Below the pieces are notes generated by a model. It made no database searches, had not been told where the DNA came from, and saw only the letters and a list, made by a program, of their open reading frames with translations. Below are positions 39,406 to 51,172 of a stretch of 64,000 nucleotides of DNA, one piece after another. Location: assembly GCA_009760855.2 (NCBI GenBank), contig WPIO01000199.1, forward strand, positions 126,001 through 190,000, written 5' to 3'. This DNA comes from Cristatella mucedo. Its lineage: Eukaryota > Bryozoa > Phylactolaemata > Cristatellidae. The position numbers and the translations under genes were made by a program. Every line of letters starts with the position of its first letter. Position 1 is the stretch's first letter.

Positions 39406-40559
39406 AGAGCTTACCGGTGGTGGGGAGTCCTGACTAGGAATAAAGATGGAGACACGAGGCATATGCAGAGCCTAAGCTCCTAGCAGGAACCGGCACTGCT
39501 AGTATAACAATTAGCATTCGAACCCTATTGCTGCACAGGCCCTATTGCAGCTCATGGTATACTGCCTCAAATGTTGTTAACATTATTTCCACGTGGTAGC
39601 ACCCATTTTACAAGGTTAGGTTCGTTGTCTTGTCGTGGCGACTGTTTTCAATGGTTGAGGAAACAAGCTGAACCACTCAGGCAGCGATATACAGTTTAGT
39701 TGAATAAAAGCCACTAAACTTCAGTGTAGAGCTTGCTATTTCAGGTAAACTTATGCCAATGAGCTTTCAGTCCATTGTTGATGGTAAGCATTATTCCACT
39801 CATTATAGAACCAATAAGTAATTTCAATAGTGCGAGTTTCCAGCATTACAAAGCGATTTATGATCCGTTCACTCGCAAACTGCGGAAACTAATGTCTCTA
39901 TGTTTAGGAGATTTTGTTACACTATCACACATCTATTTTGTTACACTATCTACCCATATTGAAAGAACCTACGAAAGTCATGCACTGACAATTTCAAGCT
40001 TAATAAAAAGAAAAAAAAGCAGCTGCAAAATGGCTATGCCTGCTAAAGCACTGAGTCTTGCAGCTTGGACTAACAGCAACCAGTGGAAGATTCATACAAA
40101 CAAATTAAGAATCGAAAGCATAATAATTGTGCATAGCTGAGACGGACCGCTGCAGTGGATACAACACGCCGTTATCAACCTCACTCGAGCAAGCATAATA
40201 ATTCCAGCTTGATACTCATTACATTGGAGGCAAAACATCGGCTTTTGTGTTATCTGAGCTTGTCCGGAGCTGCAGTGACGTTTCTTTATTGAAATAACCT
40301 GAGCTGGGGTAGTCTAAGACGAAAGTGTGAGAGTGAAAAGTTCATAGCTTCGCGATGCCACAGCTGGCACAATCATTCACCTTATGTAATCTGCCATGCA
40401 TTTTTTGCAGTGTCCTGTAGCAAATCTAGCTAAGTAATCAGTTATCTCTGCCCCTGTGAATAAATTGCAATCTTCTATGATCTGGCTTTCAACTTACAGG
40501 CACCAACTACCTACAACTCAGTTTTAGCTTAGATAAAAACATAGAATGACTAGCAAATA
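39406..40559. other. Non-coding
   Basis: At the left edge the minus strand has a good donor, 'CACCG|gtaagc' (about 39410), after a good acceptor 'tttattcctag', which would make only a 19-base exon. A T-arm-like 'gggttcgaatgct' lies on the same strand near 39520. No feature is called with confidence. Confidence 0.3.
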
Positions 40560-41190
40560 TGGAGTCTCAGCTAATGAAGAACCTGTCAAATGTTTTACAA
40601 ACATCGGGAATTAGAAAACCTAATGCTCAAAATAGGCTCCTCCAGCATTTCTCCTGTTGCAGGTGAACGAAATTTGGGCGTCCGGTCTCAGTGCGACCTT
40701 TCAATGTAGAATCACGTACGGTCAACCGTCAAGTCCGTCTACATTCTATTACTCAATATTTCTCATGGGCGGGTAGCTTAGATATGGAATATGCATCGAA
40801 ATTTGTCCATGCTCTAGTTAAATCCCGTCTCAACTTGTGTAACTCCCACCTTGTTGGACTTCCGGCAAGTGCAATCAAGGGCAGCAACAGATAGTACGAA
40901 ACTCTGCAGGCAGGTTTATCTGCAGTGAGCGTCTCAGTTGCCACATCAAACCAATTCTCGCCGATCTGCACTGGCTTTAATTCAAGCAATGCATCTACTT
41001 TAAGTGTCTCTCACTCACTTTTATTTGCCTAAATTCTTTGGCTAAAGGCTTACATATCAGAACTGCTCTTCTACCAGGCTAAAAATGGAACCACACTTCC
41101 TACCTGAGCAGCATCGAGTGACTTTAAAAGTAGTGGCAACCTTTACCGGTTTGAAAAAATGCTGAGTAGAGGGTTTATTCTACTCCCGGA
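40560..41190 (+). mobile_element. LINE family B, decayed copy
   Basis: Contains 'gctcctccagcatttctcctg', 'KFVHALVKSRLNLCNSHLVG' and 'ctgcactggctttaattcaagc', which are the same blocks as at 38.2-38.6 kb, with stops. Confidence 0.7.
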
Positions 41191-41839
41191 AGTTTAAGGG
41201 CAGCTATCTGTGCATATGCTGACTAGTCTAGTATCTCTCACTACCAGATGCCAGGTATTCAGCTCATGTCAGCAATGTGACTGTTGCTCTGACCTCGAAT
41301 GGGCAGCATGTGCTAGACCGGCTACATGACAAGAATGCAAGCCAATTTGTCAGCTTCGCCCAGTTGGATGTGCCGCGTGAACAGCGCCTTAAATTTCGCC
41401 AGTTGGATGACCGCTTGCTAAAAACCAATGTGTTACTCATTCGTGATCAGGCTGTCCATAACTAGCTAGATGCATCTCTGCTGATTGAAATGTGAATGCC
41501 ATAATGCTCCGGTAGCTCTTTATCTATGACCGGCCAGCTCGGTTTTTAGTTCTTTCAGTTCATGATATCTGACAAGATTGATAGCTGGTTGTTATTGTTG
41601 TTCGTAAATTGTACGGCTAAAAGAACTTTGGTTATTCTCACAAGCCGTCACTTGAATCAAATGCAATCAGGTCCTCATCCGAGACAGTGTCTTTAACTGT
41701 TGTGAGATACCAACCTAATCCCGGATGTCTAAATTTGTTTATACGGGAATTTTCAGACTACCTTACTAAAATATTTGTGCCCTGCAGGCCGTAACTGATT
41801 GCAAGTCCTACGTTTACTCTGTTGACAGGCATAGTGAGG
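41191..41839. other. Non-coding with a small ORF of unknown origin
   Basis: A plus-strand open frame at about 41277-41465 includes 'VLDRLHDKNASQFVSFAQLD' and an internal near-repeat ('cgcccagttggatg' and 'cgccagttggatga'). No family is recognised. It may be the 5' part of the neighbouring Tigger element or unrelated. Confidence 0.25.
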
Positions 41840-42535
41840 CAGCGACCATGGATATGAAGGCAGCTGAGGATTACCTCAAAACATTCTCTGGAACTGTAGC
41901 AACAGAAGTATGAATCTCTAAGAAAGTCTTTGACTGTGACAAGACAGGTCTCTTCTGGAAGAAGAAGCCAAGGAGGACTTACATAACGGCAGGGGAGACG
42001 AGGATGCCAGGTCACAAACCCAGGAAGGATAGGCCTCGCCCTCGCACTGTGTGTCAATGCAAGTAGCTACTGAAAGAATAGGCAATTGTTCATTGATCAA
42101 TCGGAAAACCCAAGAGCCTTTAAGTCACGCAAGTATCTGAAAGAAAACTGCTGGTTACGTGGAGGGAAAACCCAGGGCTTGGATCACCAGCCAGTTCTTT
42201 GTAGACTGGGTGAATTTGGTCTGTTGTCCTGAAGTTAGGAAACCTCTCTAGGAAATTAACCTAACCGTGCCAGTTCGTCTCGTCCTGGATAATGCACCTG
42301 CTCACTCACCTCACCTCGAAGATGACACATTTGAAGATTTCATTTTTAATAGTTATCTACCTTCTGCCCAAAACAACTCCTATCCAGCAGCCCATGGACC
42401 AGCAGGTGATATCTTATTTAAAGAAGACTTTCACCAAGCAGCAATTGCACCACTGCTTTGAGGTGACGGAGAGCACAGACGTCCTAATTCAAAAGATCTG
42501 GAAGTATCACTGTAACATCGTGTTATGCCTCTGAA
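41840..42535 (+). pseudogene. Tigger/pogo-type DNA transposase remnant
   Basis: The DDE transposase of Tigger elements is recognisable. 'VFDCDKTGLFWKKKPRRTYI' covers the first catalytic Asp region (D-x-T/K-G-L-F-W), with 'MPGHKPRKDR' after it. 'LVLDNAPAHSPHLED' covers the second Asp. 'LLPKTTPIQQPMDQQVISYL' is the end of the core. At least three frame breaks and in-frame stops separate these blocks, so it is dead. The N-terminal CENP-B-like DNA-binding part and terminal inverted repeats were not identified. Related domesticated genes exist in animals (TIGD family), but the breaks argue against that here. Confidence 0.85.
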
Positions 42536-43145
42536 AATGTTTTATGCCCTGGCATGCTCCTACAAAGAGGACACCAACCTCTACGTAAAAGAAACTGTGG
42601 CCTTAGGTTGTGGGTGACTGACTTCACATTATGGAGAACAAAATGCATCGGTTACAAACTAAAATGTCATGGGATTTCTCTTTCACGTTCTCCTGCCATG
42701 GCCTCTGACTAGTCAGTGGATAAAAAAGACGGCCAGTCTGATGTGCCAGTCAGAGGTCTGGTTTCAGTTTCTGCGAATGTGACCTACAGGTAATGTTGTT
42801 CGTAATAGCTTGCACTGCGTCAGCTTGCATTCGCTCACAATGGACTAGTCTAATAAACCTCTTAATATTAGGATCAACATGTTCGCTTTTAGCTAGTACT
42901 TAATTGCATCAGGTCAGGAGTGTGATACACGAACTACAGGCGAGGTTACCGGTGGATTTGAGATATGGACGAGGCATAGATACTTAAGACCGAATCAAGC
43001 ATCGAACATAAAAGAAGGATATCCCAAGCAAGACTTACGGCGAAAGAGCTGCTCTAGATAACGGAATCTAGTATGCTTGATAAGACAATGGATGGGGAGC
43101 CATCAAGTGAGAAAGACACGAGGACACTGCTGAGACATTGAAATT
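42536..43145. other. Non-coding
   Basis: A minus-strand donor-like 'TCGCC|gtaagt' near 43038 has the GA/CT repeat upstream as a pyrimidine tract, but every frame between contains a stop. No exon is called. Confidence 0.3.
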
Positions 43146-43194
43146 GAGTGAGAGAGAGAGAGGGGGGAGAGGGAGAGAGAGAGAGGAGGACAGG

Positions 43195-43233
<39 letters not shown>

Positions 43234-43312
43234 GAGAGAGAGAGAGAGGGAGAGAGAGAGAGAGCACGCGAGAGAGAGAGAGAGGAGAGAGAGGAGAGAG
43301 AGAGAGAGAACC
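43146..43312. repeat. (GA)n microsatellite, imperfect
   Basis: About 165 bases of GA/GAGG variants. Overlapping open frames are artefacts. Confidence 0.97.
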
Positions 43313-45539
43313 AGCACGACCTGTCTCTTTCGGGGTGACTTCAATGGCCCATCAAAGGCAAACCTGTGGCCCGATTTCATTTTAGGGCCTCTTTGACAGG
43401 CTGGCTCTAAAAGGACAAGATTGGGCGTGCCTTAGCTTATATTAGTTAGGCAATTGAGACACAAAGAGCTACTCAGTCTGCATAATCTACTTGATTGCCA
43501 TTGGCGAGCCTTTACAGAAGACAACGGCTCTTAGCCTGCCAGCTGGCGGCAGAGTTTCAATAATTTACTACCTCGGAGTATCGAGTAAAGCTAAGTAGTG
43601 TACCCTAGAGTAGGCGGATCCACTTACAGTCGATACGTCTGGCTGGGCGTCGCCTTGCCCTAGGAAGTGCAAAGCCTGGGGTCAGCTCTCAGAGGCCCGA
43701 TGCCAGAAACTTGGGACAGCTTGCTCGCCCTCGTTCGGCTGCAGCTTTCGACGCTGGTGGACGTTCGCTCCGTCTACAACAGAGCACTTAACTAGCCGGG
43801 TCTTGGACGACCTACGCTTGTACTGGTGAGACGGAGTCCTGAGACTGTGTGACTGTGGAAGCCGACTGAGAACTAACACGTTTGTTCGAGCTAGCAGCAT
43901 CATCAGACACCCCTGTATTTACCTTGTATAGGACCTTCTTCTGTAGACTTGCTTATTTCCCCCCTTTGTATAGCGATTACGTGTGCATTAGATAAAGTGT
44001 TGTGTACCAGGTCGATCACCCGTGAACCACCATTGCAGGAGGGCCCGGCGTAACGACCTAGAACGGACATAGATAGTGGGGGGCCGTAGTAGGAATTTGC
44101 CTCTAACCCCCGGAACTCACCTACAGTTGCTCAAAGTCATGCCGGAACTATTGCTGATATACCCGTTACCAGATCTGCCTGAATCGTCATCACTGGATAC
44201 GAAGACAACTGATTTCTCACACGTGAGGTGTGCTATTTGGCCTCGTTCTGTTTGTACGACTACTTTTTCATGCTGGGAACACCTCAGCAGCTGCAGCTCG
44301 GACTTAATACATTATACAAGGTCCTATGCGTAGGGCTGCTCAAGCAGTCTGGCTGCTGCCAGCAGCTTTCCTGCACAATGATTCAGAGATTTATTTGTGT
44401 GTCCTCCAGGGCATTCAGTAACTACATTAACAATTCTACACGCCAGCAGATAACTCGAAGCTAACTACTGAATAAACCAGAGCAGCAAATGAAAACTTGT
44501 AATACTCCAACTAAGTTATTGGCTATTTTCGTAAATGTAGACGTGGAACAGCATATCAAACAGCAGCTGTTTAACAGTTACATTATAGCGATCCTCTCAC
44601 TCATGAGTGCTTCTATTAACAGAAGCTCGACGGGCAAAATATTGAAAACACTCGGTCACGTAAGGAAGGCATCTCACATGAATAGGCCTCCAACCTTTTA
44701 CTAATGACCTTGATTAGTTGGAGTCTATCAGAGTCTAGTTTGGGAGATTAAAGGCTAGCTAACTTGCGAGTGCCAGACAGAAGATTTGAGAAGAATATAG
44801 GCTGTGCAATAGTGCAGGAAAGTGAGAGAAAATCTGTCAAACAGGGAGAGTTATGGGTCGCAATTCTTAAGGGACGGTGACAGATAAAATAAAATGGGAA
44901 AGAGTAGGAAAATTTGATTTGAAAACCATAAGATAGAAAAAACGCAACTAAGAAACAAAAACAGTTCATGCGAAAAATGCGAGTGTACGGTGCTTGCATG
45001 CAAATAAATGATAGATTATACTCTTTAAATTAGGGACAGGTCGCTTCAGATACAGGTTACAAAAAATTTGCTTCCTGCCCGGCGCTAATTTGTTGTTGCA
45101 TTAGTAAAAATATGGAGCAAGTGACTGAGACTCAATCAGCCAGAATCAGTGAGAAAGTTAATGGTGTCAGCAGCCAAACTCACGGTTGCTTTTAGAATTA
45201 CACAAGCTCGATGGCAGTAAAGTCATCGGCTGACCAACACAATATATTAACTGAGTCATGCAAAGCTTACAATCAACATAAGATTAACAAAATAAATTAG
45301 AGTGCACCCAAAATTGACAGTGAAGGAATCGATGCACAGAAAGCCCAATAGAGTGAAATAGAGAAAGCAGGCACAACGAGTGGAAACAGAGAGTTATATT
45401 TTGGTAAAAGATCTAATAAATAAAGTATACTAAAAGTGATTAACTAATATTGCAGATATTTAAGAGGAATATGCTACAATATAGAGACTCACCTATAAAC
45501 CACTGAGACTTATAACAATGGTATAACCGGGTTTTATTC
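43313..45539. other. Non-coding; GC-richer block that may be an LTR-element edge
   Basis: 43.6-44.15 kb is GC-richer than its surroundings. It has a polyadenylation-like 'gataaagtg' near 43990, and a frame starting 'MPELLLIYPLPDLPE' near 44140 recalls the N terminus of some LTR-element gag proteins. No paired LTR was found. The rest (44.5-45.5 kb) is AT-rich and unremarkable. Confidence 0.25.
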
Positions 45540-46440
45540 TGTATTTAATAATAATAATAATGCAATTGATAAAGCGACTTCGGAAAACTCAATCTTTTTT
45601 AAGGTAGTTTAAATCTGCTGCAAAGAGAAATGTAATTGAATGGTGTGTAATATCATGCTTGATAAACAACATGAATAACCTGGTTAGGGGTGACATGCAT
45701 AGGGTCAGCCTGCAAATGTGGTTAGTGGCAGCATGCACAGTGTCAGCATACATAAGCACATCTAGGACGAATCACAGGGGCCCACGAAACGCTGTCCTAA
45801 ATAGGAGTGTTTTTAAGTTATTTTTAAATGTGGTCAAGTCAGGGGATGTTCTGACGGCGAGAGGGAGTTTCAAGCTTTGGGATCACACGAACTAAATACA
45901 CAGTCTCCACAAAATTTGAGGTTTGTACGAGGTATTAGTAGACTGATGGATTCCGAAAAGCAGGTGGTTCGATGGTTTGCCTGGTGGGGGAGTAGATCTG
46001 AGAGATAGGCTGGAGCCAAAGAATGAAGTGACCTAAAAGTGAGCTACAAAACCTTGAAGTCAATCTGTTGCTCTACTGCTAGCTAGTGCAGGTCGGTGAG
46101 AATTGGAGTAATGTGGCAACTGCGACGCTCACGACAGACAAGCCTAGCTTCAGAGTTTTGCACCAGCTGCAATCACCTGATCGCACATGCCGGTAGGCCA
46201 ATAAGCAGTGAGTTGTGGAAGTCGAGACGGGATTTCACGAATGCATGGACCAACTTAGATGTGGTACCCTTATCTAAACAAGCCCGAATTTTAGCAATGC
46301 TATGTAGCTGAAAGTACTAAGTATTTAGACGATTTTAGCATGCATGAATGCAATGATGCCTCAGTCCTTCCATTCTGGCCGTCTTGTTACCGGCGATCTC
46401 TTGTTTAGGGTTGAAAAATTATCTAACCCTAATTCGTCCA
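45540..46440 (-). mobile_element. LINE family B, antisense 3' half
   Basis: Begins with AATA repeats and 'aaaactcaatctttttta' (the family tail on the minus strand), then 'ggttagtggcagcatgcac', 'atcacaggggcccac', and up to the 'ACAAGAT..SRLD'-type block near 46.2 kb. It parallels the copy at 27.7 kb. Confidence 0.75.
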
Positions 46441-46657
46441 GCCTTTTCAAGAATAGTTACTTGCCAGCCACGGAGATAAAACGTCATCATAGCTAATACA
46501 GTGTGCCCAAGGGCTTCAGCAGTCTGACAGTGGTTGTGTTGTAGTGATTTTCCACAGAACTTGATCGAGGAAATTTGAGTGACTCCAAGCAGCACAGGAA
46601 ATAGCGGTTAGCTTGCAATTAACTTGAGTTAGCTCCAAACACAACTACTGAACTTAC

Positions 46658-46777
46658 CATTATCACTCTTTACTTTGACCACAGCATCACTTTGTATGAC
46701 CACTCCTTGATCAAGTTCACCACGGCAGCACCATCTCTCGAAGATGACCTTCTTTAACCGCCGTATCAAGGAATGCA
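46658..46777 (-). CDS. Candidate exon, no recognised domain
   Basis: The exon is 120 bases, phase 1 in after 'caagttattgtcactgtag' and phase 1 out at the excellent donor 'ATAATG|gtaagttc'. It reads 'HSLIRRLKKVIFERWCCRGE' then 'LDQGVVIQSDAVVKVKSDN'. Two adjacent cysteines follow a tryptophan. The symmetric 1-1 phase matches the Ig, TNFR and FN3 exons on this strand, so it could be a module of the Ig-containing gene upstream. No family is recognised, and a cryptic site cannot be excluded. Confidence 0.42.
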
Positions 46778-47419
46778 CTACAGTGACAATAACTTGAAGA
46801 CAGTATGTATGCAATCTGGCACTGAATAATATGATCAATAAAAGCCGTCAGAGCTACGGCTGCAGTTAGCATGAATGCAGGTGCACATTTAGACTATATA
46901 GCAGGTTGAAAAGGAGCATTTTAATTTCTGTAGCTGCATCATTTCTTAGTTCATACAGTCGGTAACGACTAAACAGTACCCATTTTTAAGCATTGCCAAT
47001 TCTGCGTTGAATGCAAGCTTTAAAACTAGGAAATCAAGAAAGTAATCGTTATTTAGGTGAAGATTTTACTTTTATTACAATGCCATGTGAATGCAAGCTA
47101 TGAGCTTGGCCACAGATTTTTGATTATGAGCTTAGAGCCTTTTCACTGACTTTGAACTGCGAGCCGCTGACAACATTGCCACCATTATATGAGTTTTATG
47201 AGCAGATGGATATACTTTATGGAGAAAATTAGTGTAAGAAGAACTATCAGGGTAATGCTGGAGTAACAGTTTGCTGATGGGTGACTCGGAGCACTATGAG
47301 CAAGCAAGCAAGTCTGTAAGAAGCTATCTTCAAAGTCTCTAGCTTATTGCTCTGCATATGTGACACTGAGCACTCTATCGTTGCCTTTTACAAGCAAGTG
47401 GTATCCCTAGTATAAATGT
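46778..47419. other. Non-coding
   Basis: AT-rich; nothing recognised. Confidence 0.3.
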
Positions 47420-48172
47420 GAACCCTATCTAAGATTAGGAGCTGTCTTCTACAGTGCCTTGTAAGAAATTTAACTAGCCCTTTAGTTTGATCTCGGCTAG
47501 ATTAGTGTAATTCCATTGTGGCTGGGCTACCAACGAAAGCAATTAGGCCACTGAAGCTGACTATGAATATGACTGCAAGGCTAGTCTTCAATTCCCAAAA
47601 GTTGAGCACCCGTCTCCTTTGCAAGAGGAGGTAAGATGGATGCCGGATGACTAACGGATACAGAGCGAAGTTCCTAAGCTGACCCACAAGGCCGGCTCGG
47701 CTCCTTCGTAGCTAGCTGAACTGTTGCATCAGTTTCAGTTTCTCGTCCTCAGGTTCAGCAGTTTCAGCCTGTTCGTGCCCTGAGGTCATGTGTGGGCAAT
47801 ACGTTAGCTGTTCCGTTCCTCTGCTTAATGACAGTTTGCGACCAAAGCTTTAGCTCTGCAGGTCCTAGACTGAGGAACTCGCTTCCACAATTCCTACGCA
47901 ACGACAACTACTTTACCACTGCCGACTATGGCTCGTCCTTTTCGGTGGTACTGAGCTGCTACTTCCATGCTACTCACTACCTCAACTGCTCTCCTGACTC
48001 TGCTATGCTTCCCACTCTCTCTTTGTTGCTTGAGAGCAAAGTGTCTTGGCTACTGAATGCGTACCGAAAACCGCTTAGGCTGTGAGTGCACTATGCAAAA
48101 CTCTCCTGCGTAACATGCAAGCGATCTTAATGACTTGCTGAGTTACAGACTGGGGTGCAATACATTACATTT
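47420..48172 (+). mobile_element. LINE family A, 3' part
   Basis: Starts in the 'attaggagctgtcttc' block and runs through the 'CDQSFSSAGPRLRNSLPQF' region, ending at 'gcaatacattacattt'. It lies immediately upstream of a second, longer same-strand copy. Confidence 0.82.
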
Positions 48173-48229
48173 CAACAGACGAAGATCATCAACAAAGCAT
48201 TAAGTGGTGTGGTGTACCGTAGGGCTGGG

Positions 48230-50118
48230 AGCCTGGTCGGTCTGTTTTCTATTTACACTGTTTACTCTTACTTTTGTCAAATTGATCGCTAAGTGCTATA
48301 TAGGCTTTCACTTCTAAGCTAATGCCACAGGAAGTTGTCGCATAGCTTTCAATGCTCTTAAAAGAAGCTACTTGAACATATTGAAAATAACGGAAAAATG
48401 TCTGACACATTTCAATCTGGTTTCAAGAGGCAGCACTCCACTGCAGCTGCTCTCCTCCGTGTTAACAACGACATTCTACGTGGCTACGACGACGGGAATG
48501 TCACCGCCCTATGTAATGTAATGTAATGTATCTCCGTCAGTAACTCCACAAAGTCATAAAGACCATGTGGGCGTTACGAAGGAGAGTTTTGTATAGTGCA
48601 CTCACAGCCTAAGCGGCTTTCGGTATGCATTCAGTAGCCAACAGAGTTCGTCTCACTCAACAAAGAGAAAGTGGGAAGCATAGCAGAGTTAGGAGAGCAG
48701 TTGAGGTAGTGAGTAGCATAGAAGTAGCAGTTCAGGACCGCTGAAAAAGATGTGCCATAGTCGGCAGTTGGAGAGTAGATGTCGTTGCATAGCTCTGCTT
48801 GATCTGTCTTCTGCCTTCGACACCATTGATCAGAGGTTCTGCTTGAACGATTGAGAACAACGATTGGACTGGCAGACGAAGCTCGGGCGTGGCTTACATC
48901 ATACTTGTCTGATCGAGTTCAATCCGTGTCGTGTGTGGGTCAGGTCTCACAAACGAAAAGGGTCACCTGTGGAGTCCCTCAAGAGTCGATGCTCGGCCGC
49001 TTGCTGTTCCCCGTTAATAAGCAACCTCTGGGAAAAGTGATTAAGGCCCATGAAAAATGATATCACTTCTATGCTGATGATACTCAGTTGTATTTGTCAT
49101 TCGAACCGTCAAAATCTGCTGCAGAAACTTAGAAACTGAATGCTTGCCTTGCCGATATCCGATCCAAGATGTCGGAAAACTTCCTGAAATTAAATGATGA
49201 CACAACCGAGCTGCTGCTCATATGAAACACTGAGCGTGTGGCTGGATTGAAAGGCTTTGCTCTTATAAATGGTGATGCTATTGTGTGACCATCACCACGT
49301 GCTTGAAATTTAGGTGTTTTTGACAACTGACTCAATTTTAAAAGCTTCATTCAGAAGACTGCTTCTACAGCTAACCATCACATCCGATCCCTATCCAAGA
49401 TTAGGAGCTGTCTCCCACTGTTGCTTGTAAAAATTTTAACTAGCTCCTTAGTTCTGTCTCGGCTTGATTACTGCAATTTCTTATTGGCTGGGCTGCCAAA
49501 AAAAGCTAATAGACTAATAAAGCAGACTACAAATATGGCTGCAAGGCTAGTCTTCAAGTCCCAGCGGCTTGAGCAGGTGTCTCCATTGCTAAAAGAGCTA
49601 GGATGGATGCCGGTTGAGCTACGGATCCAGAGCAAAGTTCATCGGCTGATCCACAAGACCGGCCACGGCTTGGCTCCTTTGTACCTAGCTTAACTGCTAC
49701 AACAGTTTCAGCCTGTTCGCATCCTCAGGTCCTTTGTGGACAATAAATTAGCTGTTTTATTCCTCGGCTTAAAGACCGTTGGCGACAGAAACTTTAGCTC
49801 TGCAGGTTCTAGACTGTGGAACTGGCTTCCACAATTCTTACGCAACGACAACTACTCTCCTACTGCCGACTATGGCTCACCGTTTTCAGCGGTCCTGAGC
49901 TGCTACTTCCATGCTACTAACTACCTCAACTGCACTCCTGACTCTGCTATGCTTCCTACTTTCTCTATGTTGCATGAGACGACGTCTGTTGGCTACCGAA
50001 TGCGTACCGAAAGCCGCTTAAACTGTAAATGTGCTATACAAAACTCTCCTGTGTAACACCAATATGGTCTTTATGACTTTGTGGAGTTACAGACAGATAC
50101 ATTACATTACATTAAATT
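48230..50118 (+). mobile_element. LINE family A copy with RT domain, split by a nested insertion
   Basis: Sense-strand copy. The RT block before the break ends at 'cgacgggaatgtcaccgcc', and the frame resumes at 'gctctgcttgatctgtc' (the 'LLDLSSAFDTID' block). Then come 'WLTSYLSDRVQSVS', 'CGVPQ', a degraded 'YADDTQL' block near 49065-49090 and the C-terminal region, with a CATTA tail at 50100-50118. Stops and a frameshift near 49058 show decay. With the 34.3-35.9 kb copy it would allow a consensus of the family to be judged. Confidence 0.85.
48506..48789 (-). mobile_element. Nested antisense LINE-A insertion
   Basis: About 280 bases identical in layout to a LINE-A 3' end on the minus strand: TAATG repeats, 'aactccacaaagtcataaag', and ending at 'agtagatgtcgttgcat'. 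It interrupts the RT ORF of the host copy between 'accgcccta' and 'agctctgct', bases that are contiguous in the 35.6-kb copy. A short 'cta/ata' overlap may be a target-site trace. Confidence 0.85.
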
Positions 50119-50984
50119 TGATCAGCTCTCCGGCCGAATTATCTGAACTCCCTGTTTCTCAGGTATAGCTGACAACCACACATACTTAAAATCATCTTTT
50201 TTGAACGCAATGACAATATAACATACTTGAATGATGAATTGCATAACAACCACAAGAATATCGTGTTTGCATGCATGAGGACGGCTGTATTGCATGCAGG
50301 TGAGCCATCGGCGAGGCAGGCGAACTGATGTAAAGTGGGTATTGGTCGTGTATGCTGTTGCAGTGCACAATGCCTTAATAGAGGAATAGATAGAGCGAAT
50401 TTATTCCATGCTGACCGGAGGATAAATAGAAGGTTGAATGGCAGATGTACAACTGATTAGTTCTCGCGACCAGCGTGGCTGTTTAATACTTATACCGGCA
50501 AATGTGAAATTACGGCTTGGCTGCAGAGCATCACGTGCCCAAGCTTAGCTTGCCAAAGAGGCGGGCAGAGTGGTGCAATCTGTCGCAAATCTGAACAATG
50601 TCCTCAGTTTAACGTTGGCCACGGAGACAGGGCATGAAGCCAAATCTATTGAGGCAAATAATCAGCATCGAGATATATCGGAGCTTAAGTGTCAACGCAT
50701 TTCGAAGCAACGTTTTGGCCGGAGCGTCGGAGAAGCCGAAAGTCAGGGAGCCGGCTGGCCAGTCGGGGTTTACTGGGTTTGAACCCTTGCCATACAGGAA
50801 ACAGGGCATACAGTAACTTATGGAATATTGGGAATGTTCCCACATTAGCTGTATGGCAAAAGGATTCGAGACGCCGACAGTGGACATCCGACACGTTCGC
50901 ATGTATGTGAATGAAAGCACATCTTCCTACTTGAAAGGCTAGGATGATAGGAGGAACGTATCTCTTGGTTGAGAAGCTCGAGCT
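50119..50984. other. Non-coding
   Basis: Several overlapping short open frames on both strands at 50.57-50.92 kb have no domain or splice support. Confidence 0.3.
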
Positions 50985-51172
50985 CGTTAGAGTGGCGTTC
51001 GCGATTCTAGGGGCTTCGTTGCATGCTAGGTAAGGCGGTTGCTTTACACGACCTCGGTTCTGAAGTCGTGGGTTTAAATACTGCGGCGGGAGATCCTTTA
51101 TTGGGTTACAGGCAGTGGTGACAGTCGCAAAGGCTCTTCACTGCTACACAAAAGAGGCCGTTGAATCAGCAT
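50985..51172 (+). mobile_element. tRNA-derived SINE, copy 2
   Basis: The head contains 'ctaggtaaggcggttgcttt' and a B-box-like 'tcgtgggtttaaatactgc'. The body is 'ctttattgggttacaggcag' then 'tggtgacagtcgcaaaggct', and the 3' end is 'acaaaagaggccgtt'. This is the best-preserved of the three copies. Confidence 0.65.

Noticed and set aside
39405-39540. Possible short exon plus a tRNA T-arm-like 'gggttcgaatgct' on the minus strand
   Set aside because: The exon would be 19 bases, and no A box or cloverleaf could be drawn for a tRNA.
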